A DNA stretch of 64,000 bases from Cupriavidus necator (lineage in GTDB: Bacteria; Pseudomonadota; Gammaproteobacteria; Burkholderiales; Burkholderiaceae), in the NCBI GenBank assembly GCA_022041995.1, contig CP074383.1, forward strand, positions 372,001 to 436,000, in the 5' to 3' direction. How positions within the stretch are numbered: the stretch's first letter is position 1; the number at the start of each line of letters is the position of its first letter. A program made the position numbers and the translations under genes. The notes under the pieces are model-generated. The model was not told the DNA's origin. It ran no database searches and was given only the letters and a program-made list of their open reading frames with translations. Shown one piece after another: positions 17,771 through 26,520 of this stretch.

Positions 17771-18856
17771 CTAGTGCAATGTTCCATTCTGTTTGGAACT
17801 TAAGCGGCGGTTGGCACGAATGACCTTCTGTAGGATGTCGCGAGCGCTCTTGGTCCAGATGAACGGCTTGGGGTTGGTGTTGTGGTGAGCGATGTACTCG
17901 TTGATGGCGTCGACCAGTTCCGGCACGCTGGTGAATACGCCGCGGCGAAGTCGCTCGGTTGTGATGTCACGAAAGAACCGCTCGACCATGTTCAGCCATG
18001 ATGCGGAGGTGGGCGTGAAGTGCATGTTGAATCGCGGATGCTTGGCCAGCCAGTCCTGCACCGCAGGATGCTTGTGGGTGGCGTAGTTGTCTGCGATCAG
18101 ATGCAGCGTTTTGTCCTTGGGCGTCTCGCGGTCGATCTTGCGCAGGAACTTCAGCCACTCGGTATGGCGGTGGCGCTGCTGGCACTGGGCGATGACCTGG
18201 CCATCGAGCACGTTGAGCGCGGCAAACAGCGTGGTCGTGCCGTTGCGCTTGTAGTCGTGCGTCATGGTGGCCGCACGCCCCTTCTTCAACGGCAAGCCGG
18301 GCTGCGTGCGATCCAGCGCCTGCACCTGGCTCTTCTCATCGCAGCACAGCACCAGCGCGTGCTCGGGTGGCGACATGTAGAGGCCGACGATGTCTTCGAG
18401 CTTCTCGACGAACTTCGGATCGCGCGACACCTTGAAGCCGCGCACGATGTGCGGCTTCAACCCGTGGGCGTGCCAATGGCGCATGACGGTGCTGGCGCTC
18501 ACGCCCAATTCGGCGGCCATCTTGCGCGTGCTCCAGTGCGTGGCCGCAACGGGCTTGGTTTGAGTGGTCAGCTCCACCAGCCGCGCCGTGTCCACCTTCA
18601 CCGGCGGCGCACCGCGCGGCAAGTCGCGTTCGATACCGGCCAGCCCCGATTGCGCATACCGCTCACGCCAACGCGAGACCTGCACGCGTCCGACTCCCAA
18701 CTGCTCGGCGATGTCCTTGTTCTGCATTCCGTTGGCGGCCAGCAGCACAATGCGCGCGCGCTGCGCCAGCCTCACGCTCGTGAGCTTCGACCGAACCAGC
18801 CTCGTCAAATTGGTTCGCTCCTCGTCGGTCAACATGATCTCGGGGGCAACTCGCAC
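17771..18856 (-). CDS. IS630-family transposase (copy 2)
   Basis: 361 aa, identical in protein sequence to copy 1, with the same GTG start and the same stop codon completed by the target CTA. The DDE residues (CDEKSQ, IADNYATH, SWLNMVERFF) are intact, so either copy could mobilise both. Confidence 0.95.
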   Translation of the reverse strand: MRVAPEIMLTDEERTNLTRLVRSKLTSVRLAQRARIVLLAANGMQNKDIAEQLGVGRVQVSRWRERYAQSGLAGIERDLPRGAPPVKVDTARLVELTTQTKPVAATHWSTRKMAAELGVSASTVMRHWHAHGLKPHIVRGFKVSRDPKFVEKLEDIVGLYMSPPEHALVLCCDEKSQVQALDRTQPGLPLKKGRAATMTHDYKRNGTTTLFAALNVLDGQVIAQCQQRHRHTEWLKFLRKIDRETPKDKTLHLIADNYATHKHPAVQDWLAKHPRFNMHFTPTSASWLNMVERFFRDITTERLRRGVFTSVPELVDAINEYIAHHNTNPKPFIWTKSARDILQKVIRANRRLSSKQNGTLH

Positions 18857-18938
18857 TCACTCTCTCCACGCTGTGTCGCAGTGTGGGCATTGGAGACGCC
18901 GAATTCATATAAGTTCCATCAAGAACAGAACGCTACAC
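17774..18938 (-). mobile_element. IS630-family insertion sequence, copy 2
   Basis: Same 1165-bp element as 8869-10033, again within CTAG and flanked by TA (17772-17773, 18939-18940). I see two differences from copy 1: G for A near 18845 and C for A near 18917. The near-identity points to recent transposition. Confidence 0.95.
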
Positions 18939-19137
18939 TAGGGCACCGCCAGACGAAAGGGGCGGCAACAGACAAATCAAACCTACTGCCACCGCGCCAC
19001 ATCTCGACTCTACCGAGGTTACGTCGGCTCCGGATCGACAATCGGTCATTGGGCTCCGAAAGGCGAGCGTTTTATGCTCGGCCATTCGCCTCGCTTGGGC
19101 CAATCCTGACTTTGCGAGTTTTCGAGCTTGCCGTCGG

Positions 19138-20193
19138 TCACCGTATCAAGGCCGCGTTGGCCATGAGCACGATTTTTCCGGCCACCCCTTTCTCGCCGAG
19201 CAACTCGTGCGCAAGTCTTGCCTCGCCAAGAGGAAATTTCCGAGCAATCAGCGGCTTGATTCTTTTTTGCTGAAGTAGGCCCAGTAGAACACTCAAGTCC
19301 TGCCGAAACAATGCCGGTTTCATCCGTTTGAGCCATTGGATGCTGTAGGGGGCCACCCGCTTCCGGCCAGGGAGGAGCCAACCTCCAACAATACACAAAC
19401 CGAAAATCGCGAGTCGCTGGAAGCGATTACGGCGCCCCGAGCGACCTGACGCCAAGCGTCCCCCACGTAGCGAGGCAGTAAGACCATAGGCTACGACTTT
19501 CCCGCCGGGACGGAGAGTGTGGCGGGAACGCCAGATGTGGCTACCGCCGATCCCGTCGAAGACGACGTCTACGCCATCACCCGTCAGGCGGCGTATCTCT
19601 TCCACGAAATCAAGCCTTTGATAGTCAATGGGTATGCCGCCCAGGCCGGAAACCGCGATGGCATCTTGCGATGAACAGGTCCCGTACATTTGCAGCCCGG
19701 CGAGGCGCCCAAGCTGCATTAGTGCCGAGCCGACCCCGCCCGCCGCGCCGTGAATTAGGACGTGCTGACCCGGCTCGACTTTGGCGCAGCGATGCAACAT
19801 CTGGTACGCAGTGACGTAGTTCAGTACGAGGCTGACAGCCTCGGCCACGTCCACTCCAGGAGGCACGGGAACCAGTTCGCGCTGAGCCAGACAAATGAAC
19901 TCAGCATATGCGCCGCTGATCGGCAGGGCTGCAATGATCTGACCCGGTTTAACCCCTGAGACTCCACTGCCGAGTTTATCCACCATGCCGACCAGATCCC
20001 AACCTGGCGTGAAAGGCAGCGGGGGCGTTTCGGGGTGAAAGCCCTCGCGCATCATCAGGTCAGGTTGGCCCACACCTGCTGCCAGCACCCTCACCCGTAC
20101 TTCGCCGACCTTGGGTTCGGGGCATTCTTCCTCCACTACGTGAAGCGCATCGGGCCCGCCGTAGTTGGTGACTATGATGCGCCTGTATTTCAT
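19138..20193 (-). CDS. MDR-superfamily NADPH:quinone oxidoreductase-like protein
   Basis: 351 aa from ATG 20193 (MKYRRIIVTNYGGPDALHVV). An N-terminal GroES-like domain (RVLAAGVGQPDLMMREGFHP, PGWDLVGMVDKLGSGV) precedes a Rossmann domain with the NADPH-binding HGAAGGVGSALMQLGRLAG, the usual order in zeta-crystallin/quinone reductase-like zinc-independent MDR enzymes. No structural zinc cysteines are evident. An in-frame TTG 42 bases upstream would add 14 residues but lacks support. The gene appears intact and stands alone. Substrate unknown; it probably reduces quinones or enones. Confidence 0.85.
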   Translation of the reverse strand: MKYRRIIVTNYGGPDALHVVEEECPEPKVGEVRVRVLAAGVGQPDLMMREGFHPETPPLPFTPGWDLVGMVDKLGSGVSGVKPGQIIAALPISGAYAEFICLAQRELVPVPPGVDVAEAVSLVLNYVTAYQMLHRCAKVEPGQHVLIHGAAGGVGSALMQLGRLAGLQMYGTCSSQDAIAVSGLGGIPIDYQRLDFVEEIRRLTGDGVDVVFDGIGGSHIWRSRHTLRPGGKVVAYGLTASLRGGRLASGRSGRRNRFQRLAIFGLCIVGGWLLPGRKRVAPYSIQWLKRMKPALFRQDLSVLLGLLQQKRIKPLIARKFPLGEARLAHELLGEKGVAGKIVLMANAALIR

Positions 20194-20281
20194 AGCGTTG
20201 GAGAGTATCCGCCTCGTTCCAAAACAACGTCCCAACGTCGCAGCCTCTGCTTTTAAACTAGGTGCTATCTCGCTGGCGCGC

Positions 20282-20379
20282 TTGACCTAAGTCAACGGAG
20301 GCTGCAGATGTAGCCAGATATCTAGCGCGGCCTGCCCGCGCCCTCTGCTCGATTGGCTTCAACGGAAAGTCCTTTCCGT
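20282..20379 (-). promoter_or_regulatory. Two dyads upstream of the oxidoreductase gene
   Basis: TTGACCTAAGTCAA (20282-20295) and ACGGAAAG-TC-CTTTCCGT (20362-20379) lie about 90 and 170 bases upstream of the oxidoreductase start. The first contains a -35-like TTGAC on both strands. They could be operator or promoter parts; no regulator gene is adjacent. Confidence 0.3.
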
Positions 20380-20544
20380 ACTAGGGGTGATCGTACTTTT
20401 GGTGCGAAATCTGGCGGTTAGCTCCAAAAGTCCATGTGATTCAAGGACTTGCCACAACGCCTGCGGTGCAAAGTGCGGGTAGCCACCAAGCCTTCCTGCA
20501 GGTGGCTCTCCGGCCGGCTAGCGCCAGATTTTGCGCAAAAAGTA

Positions 20545-20990
20545 CGACTACCCCAAAGAACAAGCTCTACTTCGCGTTCAGGAAACTCGGTCGCGTCGTG
20601 CGCACCATGTTCCTGCTGGAATACATCGGCGACGAGGATCTGCGCAGGATCATCCAGGCCGCGCAGAACAAGTGCGAGGGCTTCAACAAGTTCGCGCAGT
20701 GGGCGTATTTCGGCGCTGACACCATCGCAGAGAATGTGCGCGACGATCAGGTCAAGGTCATCAAATACAACCATCTGATCGCCAATCTGGTCATCTTCCA
20801 CAACTGCCACACGATCACGCAGGCGTTGAAGGACTTGAAGGACTTGAAGGACTTGAAGGACTTGGAGGCTGATGGCTGGAAATTGACCCCCGAGCAGCTC
20901 ACAATGTTCAGTCCGTTTCGGACCCATCACCTCAACCGGTTCGGGCTGTACGACCTGAAGGATCGTGAGCCACCACCAGTGGACTACGGC
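20545..20990 (+). pseudogene. tnpA: Tn3-family transposase (TnpA) C-terminal fragment
   Basis: The frame reads NKLYFAFRKLGRVVRTMFLL, EYIGDEDLRRIIQAAQNKCE, AENVRDDQVKVIKYNHLIAN and PFRTHHLNRFGLYDL, the conserved end of Tn3 TnpA including the last catalytic region. The N-terminal 800 or so residues are absent. An expansion of a 9-bp unit (TTGAAGGAC, four copies at 20826-20861) inserts repeated KDL residues where the family has a short loop. Confidence 0.88.
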
Positions 20991-21039
20991 ATTCGGTTCG
21001 GCTCCGAGAAGGGGGAACGGTGCCACCAAGCTCGGCCCG

Positions 21040-21471
21040 CTGACGCTGTTACTCATTTACGCACGAATCCTTACCCCTACCCAAGACGGCAGGGAGCGGC
21101 GGCTACGCGATCAACCTCGGGGGCGACGCCGCCACGTTGCGCGTGCGCGGGCGCAAGCACCTGGGCGTCTATCACGCGGTGCTGCGCGGCCGGGCAAGCG
21201 CGCGCGGCGCTCACCGGCGCAGCGGCATTTCTGCGTCAAATGCGGCAGTGCGCTGTGGCTGTGGGATCCGCGCTGGCCGCACCTGGTCCATCCGCATGCG
21301 TCGGCCATCGACACGCCACTGCCGCGCCCGCCGGAGGTGGTGGAGGCGGCGCTGGATTCTGTCGCGCCCTGGGTGGATGTGCCCAAGGGCAAAGGCCATG
21401 TGCACTGCCGCACTTGGCCGAATGAATCGCTGGCGGACTGGCACAAGCGGCACCGCCTGTTGTCGCGCTGA
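21040..21471 (+). pseudogene. GFA/CENP-V-type zinc enzyme, 5'-truncated and frameshifted
   Basis: One frame gives GGYAINLGGDAATLRVRG and KHLGVYHAVL; after about 21190 another frame gives QRHFCVKCGSALWLWDPRWP and then APWVDVPKGKGHVHCRTWP to a stop. These are the middle and end of glutathione-dependent formaldehyde-activating-like proteins, including the CxxC zinc pair. The N-terminal CxCG motif is absent and the upstream sequence is Tn3 remnant. Confidence 0.75.
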
Positions 21472-21481
21472 AAATCTGCTG

Positions 21482-21722
21482 TTCGCGATTCGAGGCGCAG
21501 GTGGAATACCGGCTGCATATCGCCGGCCGGCAGGGCATGGTGTTCTGGGCCGGCACCGGCGCCATCGCGTCCAAGCCGGGCGACCTGGCCTCGGCACACT
21601 GGCTGCCCAATGCGGGCATCGGCTACCGCTTCGAGTTCAAGCCGCGCGTCAATGTGCGGCTCGATGCCGGCTTCGGGCGGCGCACGCGCGGGGTCTACTT
21701 CCAGATCAACGAAGCGTTCTGA
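21482..21722 (+). pseudogene. C-terminal fragment of an outer-membrane beta-barrel protein
   Basis: About 75 codons with alternating hydrophobic residues (GYRFEFKPRVNVRLDAGFGR, then TRGVYFQINEAF) ending in a terminal Phe, the BAM recognition signature. This resembles the last strands of surface-antigen D15/BamA-like proteins. No start or N-terminal domains are present. Confidence 0.6.
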
Positions 21723-21750
21723 GCGCCCGGGCCGCAAGGCCCGGGCGCTC
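21721..21750. terminator. Bidirectional hairpin terminator
   Basis: GAGCGCCCGGGCC / GGCCCGGGCGCTC form a perfect 13-bp GC stem with a GCAA loop, between the convergent barrel-protein fragment and cysK. Confidence 0.75.
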
Positions 21751-21758
21751 AAGCCTGC

Positions 21759-22676
21759 TTAGGCGGGCAGGAACCCTTCGACGGTCAGGTAGCGCTCGCC
21801 GGTGTCGTAGTTGAAGCCCAGCACGCGCGCATTGGCCGGCAACTCGGGCAGCTTCTGCGCGATCGCGGCCAGCGTGGCGCCGGACGAGATGCCAACCAGG
21901 ATGCCTTCCTCGCGCGCGCAGCGGCGTGCCATGTCGCGCGCTGGCTCGGCGTCGACCTGGATCACGCCGTCGAGCAACGACGTATCGAGATTCTTCGGGA
22001 TAAAGCCCGCGCCGATGCCCTGGATCGGGTGCGGCGCCGGCGCGCCGCCGGAGATCACGGGCGAGGCCACCGGCTCGACGCCGAACACCTTGAGCTGCGG
22101 CCACTTGTCCTTCAGCACGCGGGCGCAGCCCGTCAGGTGGCCGCCGGTGCCGACGCCGGTGATCAGCACATCCAGCCCCTCGGGGAAGTCATTCAGGATT
22201 TCCTGCGCGGTGGTGCGCACGTGCACGTCGACATTGGCCGGGTTCTCGAACTGCTGCGGCATCCATGCGCCCGGCGTAGCGGCGACCAGTTCCTCGGCGC
22301 GCGCGATCGAGCCTTTCATGCCCTGCTCACGCGGGGTCAGGTCAAAGCTGGCGCCATAAGCCAGCATCAGGCGGCGGCGTTCCACCGACATGCTGTCCGG
22401 CATCACCAGCACCAGCTTGTAGCCCTTGACCGCGGCCACCATGGCCAGGCCGATGCCGGTATTGCCCGAGGTCGGCTCGATGATGGTGCCGCCCGGCTTG
22501 AGCACACCGCGGCGTTCGGCGTCTTCCACCATCGACAGCGCGATGCGGTCCTTGATCGAGGCGCCGGGATTGCTGCGCTCTGACTTGATCCAGACCTCAT
22601 GGCCGTTGCCGAACAGCCGGTTGATGCGGATATGCGGGGTATTGCCGATCGTCTGCAGGATATTCTGGACCTTCAT
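21759..22676 (-). CDS. cysK: Cysteine synthase A (O-acetylserine sulfhydrylase)
   Basis: 305 aa; converts O-acetylserine and sulfide to cysteine in the cytoplasm. ATG 22676 has GGAGA six bases upstream. Family signatures are all present: the PLP lysine in NPGASIKDRIAL, the substrate loop EPTSGNTGIGLA, the phosphate-binding ITGVGTGGHLTG and the C-terminal GISSGATLAA. Length is normal. It is the most normal-looking metabolic gene in the window, directly bordered by broken genes, and it ends at a strong terminator. It may be a relocated chromosomal copy or a plasmid-borne paralogue. Confidence 0.95.
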   Translation of the reverse strand: MKVQNILQTIGNTPHIRINRLFGNGHEVWIKSERSNPGASIKDRIALSMVEDAERRGVLKPGGTIIEPTSGNTGIGLAMVAAVKGYKLVLVMPDSMSVERRRLMLAYGASFDLTPREQGMKGSIARAEELVAATPGAWMPQQFENPANVDVHVRTTAQEILNDFPEGLDVLITGVGTGGHLTGCARVLKDKWPQLKVFGVEPVASPVISGGAPAPHPIQGIGAGFIPKNLDTSLLDGVIQVDAEPARDMARRCAREEGILVGISSGATLAAIAQKLPELPANARVLGFNYDTGERYLTVEGFLPA

Positions 22677-22934
22677 GGTGTTCTCCGTAGCGGGCGCGAT
22701 GCGGCAAGCCTGGAAGGCCCCCGGCACCGCAGGATCGAATGACGGGAAGATTCTAGTGCAAAGCGCCGGCTGCCGCTTACTTGCGGAACACCAGGCTGAA
22801 GCGTCCGCTATGACGGTGACAAGTACGAAAACAGCCTAAATACAGTGCATTTCAGTGTGTGCAGATGGATTCGAAGTGCCCCAAGACGACGATTTGCGGC
22901 ACTGTGGGGCTAGTATGTCCGTGCCCTGGTTCGC

Positions 22935-23225
22935 ATGAAGGGGCAGCGCGTCAGCGCTACTTTCGACAGCGAAAAAGCAGCGCGCGAGTGGGCGCGGCAG
23001 ACCGCGAAGCGCATCAGCGACGGCGAGACCATCCGCAAGTTTGACGACACCGCCGACCCGTCTGTCGCTTACATCCTTGAGAAGTACGGGCGCGAGTCCG
23101 AGATCAGGAACCTTATCGGCGCGCTGGCGGAAGCCGAAGGCTGGACCGAAAGCCAACGCGTACATGTGCTGGATGTCCTGAAGAGGCAACCAATCTTCTC
23201 TCTACCCGACGACTTAGCGCACTTC
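22935..23225 (+). pseudogene. Integrase-like N-terminal arm fragment
   Basis: MKGQRVSATFDSEKAAREWA followed by RQTAKRISDGETIRKFDD resembles the N-terminal arm-binding domain of phage-type integrases. The downstream part (EKYGRESEIRNLIGALAEAE) is unfamiliar. The frame stays open to 23966 only because it runs antisense through the amidase remnant; real similarity appears to end near 23220. Confidence 0.4.
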
Positions 23226-23944
23226 CAGCATCGGCTTGATACGGTGCGTGGCGCTAAGGAAGGCGCTGATGCAATTGCGCGCGCCTGTGGCACTCATAGC
23301 GAGAGGCGGCTTGCTCCAGTGCGAAACGAGAGTCGGCGCTGGCCCGGTTCCAATGAGGGGTGCGGCATATTCCGACTCGTATCGGGGCATGCGGATGCTG
23401 TGTTGCATTGGCCAGCTCGGCGTTCCTGGACAGCACCCCAACAAAGTAAGCCACTTGAAGACCCACCTGGTGTGCGGGGGGGCATCCCCTGGCGCGCGGG
23501 GATTGCGCGTTGGGCCAGGCCAGTACGCCGCGAATTCCGTCGACACCGTCTTGCCGAGCACCACTGCGCCAGCAGATTTCGCGAGCGCCACCGCCGCGGC
23601 ATGCATGCGAGGTCTGAAGTCCTCGTAGATCGGCGAGCCGTATGTCGTGGGCATGGTTGCGGTGTCCATGAGGTCCTTCACGCCGATGGGAAGACCCTTG
23701 AGCGCGCCATTGCTGTGCGCATCGACTTGGCGCGCGTTGGCCAAGGCGCCTTTCGCGTCAACATGCTGCCACGCACGGAGTCACCCTCACCAATGCGAAC
23801 GAGGCTCGCACGTACCAGGGCTTCTGCGTTGGTTTGCCCGTTGGACGCCGCTGCGACGAGGGCACGGATTGGCAAGTCCAGAAAATTTTCCATTTGTCGG
23901 GCCGTTGAAGGACTGCTTAGGGCCACCCCTTTCAAGGTGATCAA
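23214..23944 (-). pseudogene. Amidase-signature family pseudogene
   Basis: Minus-strand pieces in different frames give LVAAASNGQTNAEALVRASL, GALKGLPIGVKDLMDTA (with the catalytic Lys), GAVVLGKTVSTEFAAYWPGP and then a shifted frame with TPGGSSSG, the hallmark serine-rich amidase motif. A later piece (IRVGICRTPHWNRASADS) belongs further downstream in the family, implying an internal deletion. The 5' end is cut by the IS4-type element at 23924. Confidence 0.8.
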
Positions 23945-25385
23945 ACGACACGTCCGGCCTTTATGACACGTGCGGTAGAGACATGCCGTCTTGCCACGCA
24001 GCCTGCAACATAGCTTTTCTTCTTGGGCGCTTTGGGTCCCCGCGGATGTTTTCGCAACGCAAGTGCATCAACGTGCGTTGCTATTTTTAGCAGCGTCCGG
24101 CTAAGCTGGGCCGGCGTGAGTGGGTCGTATGCCTGCCATACCTCGGCCGGCACAGCGATCATCATGCCGGCATACGTTGCCCGGATTTCGCTGGCGAGGT
24201 AATACGGTGAGAGCTCGATATCACTGGTATCCAACTCATGGCGGATTCTCACCGCCGTCGCAATCACGCTCAGCACGTTATACGCCAGCGCCGCCACGCC
24301 GAAGGCCAGCAGCGCCGCACGCGGCTGACTCAACGAACGAATCTCGCTATTGAGCACCGATTCGAGTCGCTGAAACAGATTCTCGATGCTCCAGCGGCGT
24401 CGGTATAGCTGGGCGACCGCGTCGGCCGTGAGGTGTGCGGCTGGGACATTGGTCAACAAGCGAACGACGGTGTCACCGGCCTCGGTGGCACGATCCAGAT
24501 GCAACTCGATGCGCCGCAGCACCAGCGGTGTGTTCGATTCATCCAGAATGCTGACCGCCTGCTCGTATACGATGCCGGCTTCGACTCGGCCCACCTCGCG
24601 TGCCGGCTCCAACTCGCTGGGGCACGGATTGCGGCCGTGCTCGCGCACAATGAAGGCGCTGCCGCGATGCTGCCAGCCGGTAAGGATCGCCCGGGTGCTG
24701 AAGTTGCGATCGGCGATCCACAACTGGGCCGGCTCGGCCGACTCGAGCAGGGTTTCCATGATGGCCCGCTCCTGCGCATGCGCATCCTCACAGGGCACCA
24801 GATCGACAATCATCGCCGTATCCGGGTCATAAACCACCAATGACTGCCCTGGCAAGGCCGCGCCCCGAAACCCACGCAATGGTTTCAGGCGCTTTTCGCT
24901 CGCCGGCAAGTGGCTGCCATCCACGATGCGCAGGCGATAGCCGTCCACCGAGGGCGGCTGCTTGCGCAACATCGGCTGCACAACCGGCCCCAACCGCCGC
25001 GCACTACCTTGCACCAAGGCACGAACCAGTCCCGGCTCGGTCCGGCTGATCTTGTCGTACAGCGCGGTGATGGAAACCGGCAGCGCCGGACTGGCCTTGG
25101 CCGCCGCATGCACCGACGGGCGCAGGCCAACGGCAACCAGCGACATGATCTCAACCGTCGTCGAGAACAATAGCTCCCGCGTGTACTGCGTTTCACGCTC
25201 CTGCTCGAACAACTCGTCGATCCAGGCCGCATCGAGGGCGCGTTGCAAGCCCAGACGCGCCATCACACTGATCGGGCTGTGTTCGATAAAGCGTTCCACC
25301 ACTGCATCCAGTACCACGCTACTCACTCCGGCTTTCGTTCGAGAACACGGAGGGTGCCCTATTTCTCGTCACCTTGAAAGGGGTG
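23924..25385 (-). mobile_element. IS4-family insertion sequence
   Basis: About 1462 bp bounded by perfect 17-bp inverted repeats CACCCCTTTCAAGGTGA (23924-23940) and TCACCTTGAAAGGGGTG (25369-25385). A degenerate end of a related element lies at 50380-50500. No clear target duplication is seen. Confidence 0.9.
23941..25326 (-). CDS. IS4-family transposase
   Basis: 461 aa, apparently intact. The DDE core is visible as IVDGSHLPASEKR (first Asp), LWIADRNFSTRAI (second Asp) and the YREK-type signature YRRRWSIENLFQRLE (Glu). The C-terminus is basic (HPRGPKAPKKKSYVAG). It fills the element almost from repeat to repeat. Confidence 0.94.
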   Translation of the reverse strand: MSSVVLDAVVERFIEHSPISVMARLGLQRALDAAWIDELFEQERETQYTRELLFSTTVEIMSLVAVGLRPSVHAAAKASPALPVSITALYDKISRTEPGLVRALVQGSARRLGPVVQPMLRKQPPSVDGYRLRIVDGSHLPASEKRLKPLRGFRGAALPGQSLVVYDPDTAMIVDLVPCEDAHAQERAIMETLLESAEPAQLWIADRNFSTRAILTGWQHRGSAFIVREHGRNPCPSELEPAREVGRVEAGIVYEQAVSILDESNTPLVLRRIELHLDRATEAGDTVVRLLTNVPAAHLTADAVAQLYRRRWSIENLFQRLESVLNSEIRSLSQPRAALLAFGVAALAYNVLSVIATAVRIRHELDTSDIELSPYYLASEIRATYAGMMIAVPAEVWQAYDPLTPAQLSRTLLKIATHVDALALRKHPRGPKAPKKKSYVAGCVARRHVSTARVIKAGRVV

Positions 25386-25597
25386 ACTCTAAGGGGTGAA
25401 TGATACGCCCCGGGCCGCGTTCGTCGTCGATCAACAGGGCCGAACTCAGCCGGACGGGCCGATCCCCGAACTATACGGTCATCCTGTTGGCGGCTGCCCC
25501 GGTAGCTTCGGCGGCATGTCGACCGATGGATGAATGACCGAAATCAGCAGCCGGCTGCCGACGCTGACGGCAGTCAGGCAGTCTCTGTCGCCAGCTG
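25386..25597. other. Intergenic, no gene supported
   Basis: Short GC-rich stretch beyond the IS4 right end; frames on both strands are short and unlike known proteins. Confidence 0.3.
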
Positions 25598-25801
25598 CTA
25601 TGTCGGAATGCCGTCCTCGAAACTATCGAACCACTCCCGGATCGCGTCGGCCACAAAGCTTGGATCACAAGTAGCGACATCCGGGACGCATGCGCGAATG
25701 AGCCCTTCGACGTCAAGACGTCGTTCCGCCTGAGCCCGCCAGGCATCGCGGTCGCGGGCAAGTATAGCGAGGTGCTGGTCTTGGATCGGGGTGTAACGCA
25801 T
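25598..25801 (-). CDS. Small hypothetical protein, 67 aa
   Basis: MRYTPIQDQHLAILARDRDA through DGIPT. It is acidic and apparently helical, with balanced composition and no sign of being an antisense shadow. I do not recognise it. The ribosome site before ATG 25801 is weak. Next to IS ends, it may be a leftover cargo gene. Confidence 0.4.
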   Translation of the reverse strand: MRYTPIQDQHLAILARDRDAWRAQAERRLDVEGLIRACVPDVATCDPSFVADAIREWFDSFEDGIPT

Positions 25802-25977
25802 GGCTCAGACGGGAAATGGAGTTGCCCGGTATTGACGGCCACCTCGCCGATTTCTTGACCCACTCGCTGCTACGTCAACCAAAGGGCGCGGGTGAAGCGG
25901 AACCGTCAGGTCCTGGCTCAGCATCACGGGATTCACGCCAGTCCGGCTAATTCCGGATTTCCAGTCCGGCAAATGTG

Positions 25978-26130
25978 CACATAGTGTGAGGGCCTGGAAT
26001 TCGTGCGACTGAGTTTCCCGAAGAATCAAGCACTTACCCATTAATTCCGTCGCTACTCGACCATCTAAGAATCGGAATTGGTGAGACTACCCTGACGAGA
26101 AGCACCAATTGGTGCGACTGCTCTGTCAGG
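25978..26130. repeat. Imperfect 150-bp repeat (copy A), element-end-like
   Basis: This block and 30531-30690 share most positions, including AATTCG/GGTGCGACTG-like words, CTTAYCCATTAAYTCCGTCGCT and GACTACCCTGACGARAAGCAC. The recurring GTGMGACTACCC word resembles transposase-binding repeats at IS21-type ends. No gene lies in 25802-26125. Confidence 0.7.
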
Positions 26131-26497
26131 CGCCCTTTCGCTCACCTTTCTTCACTTTCCGCTCCACCAATCGCGCAAATCGGTCTACCCCTAACTCGAT
26201 TTTTGCAGGAAGCGCGTCCGGACAGCCTGGGAGAACCTCAAAGTAGACCGCGCCGCATAACGTAAGTATCTGGCTAACTAAAAGGCTGTGTCCGGCGAAC
26301 GCTCGCGATGCCTGTCGTCTCTTTCCGTTTGACGTCGGCGGGGAGTGCCGTTGAAGATCGTCAGGGAGTGGCAGGCGTGCGGACTCGTGGCCGAATTTAC
26401 GCCTTTCCTCGAGCAGTTTGAACCTTGCGAACGCAAACGCTGCTTCGGCCGCTATCGCCTCTAGATTCTCGGCGGCGAAAGGATTCGGCGACGCCAC
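26126..26497 (-). CDS. Hypothetical protein, doubtful
   Basis: 123 aa from a GTG start. The N-terminus is Ala/Glu-rich and helical (SPNPFAAENLEAIAAEAAFA) and the C-terminus is basic (ERKVKKGERKGA). No ribosome site is obvious and no family is recognised. It lies 23 bases downstream of the GPLG gene on the same strand, so it might be a distal operon gene or noise. Confidence 0.3.
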   Translation of the reverse strand: MASPNPFAAENLEAIAAEAAFAFARFKLLEERRKFGHESARLPLPDDLQRHSPPTSNGKRRQASRAFAGHSLLVSQILTLCGAVYFEVLPGCPDALPAKIELGVDRFARLVERKVKKGERKGA

Positions 26498-26520
26498 GAG
26501 GATCCGGCGGGGTCATTCCT

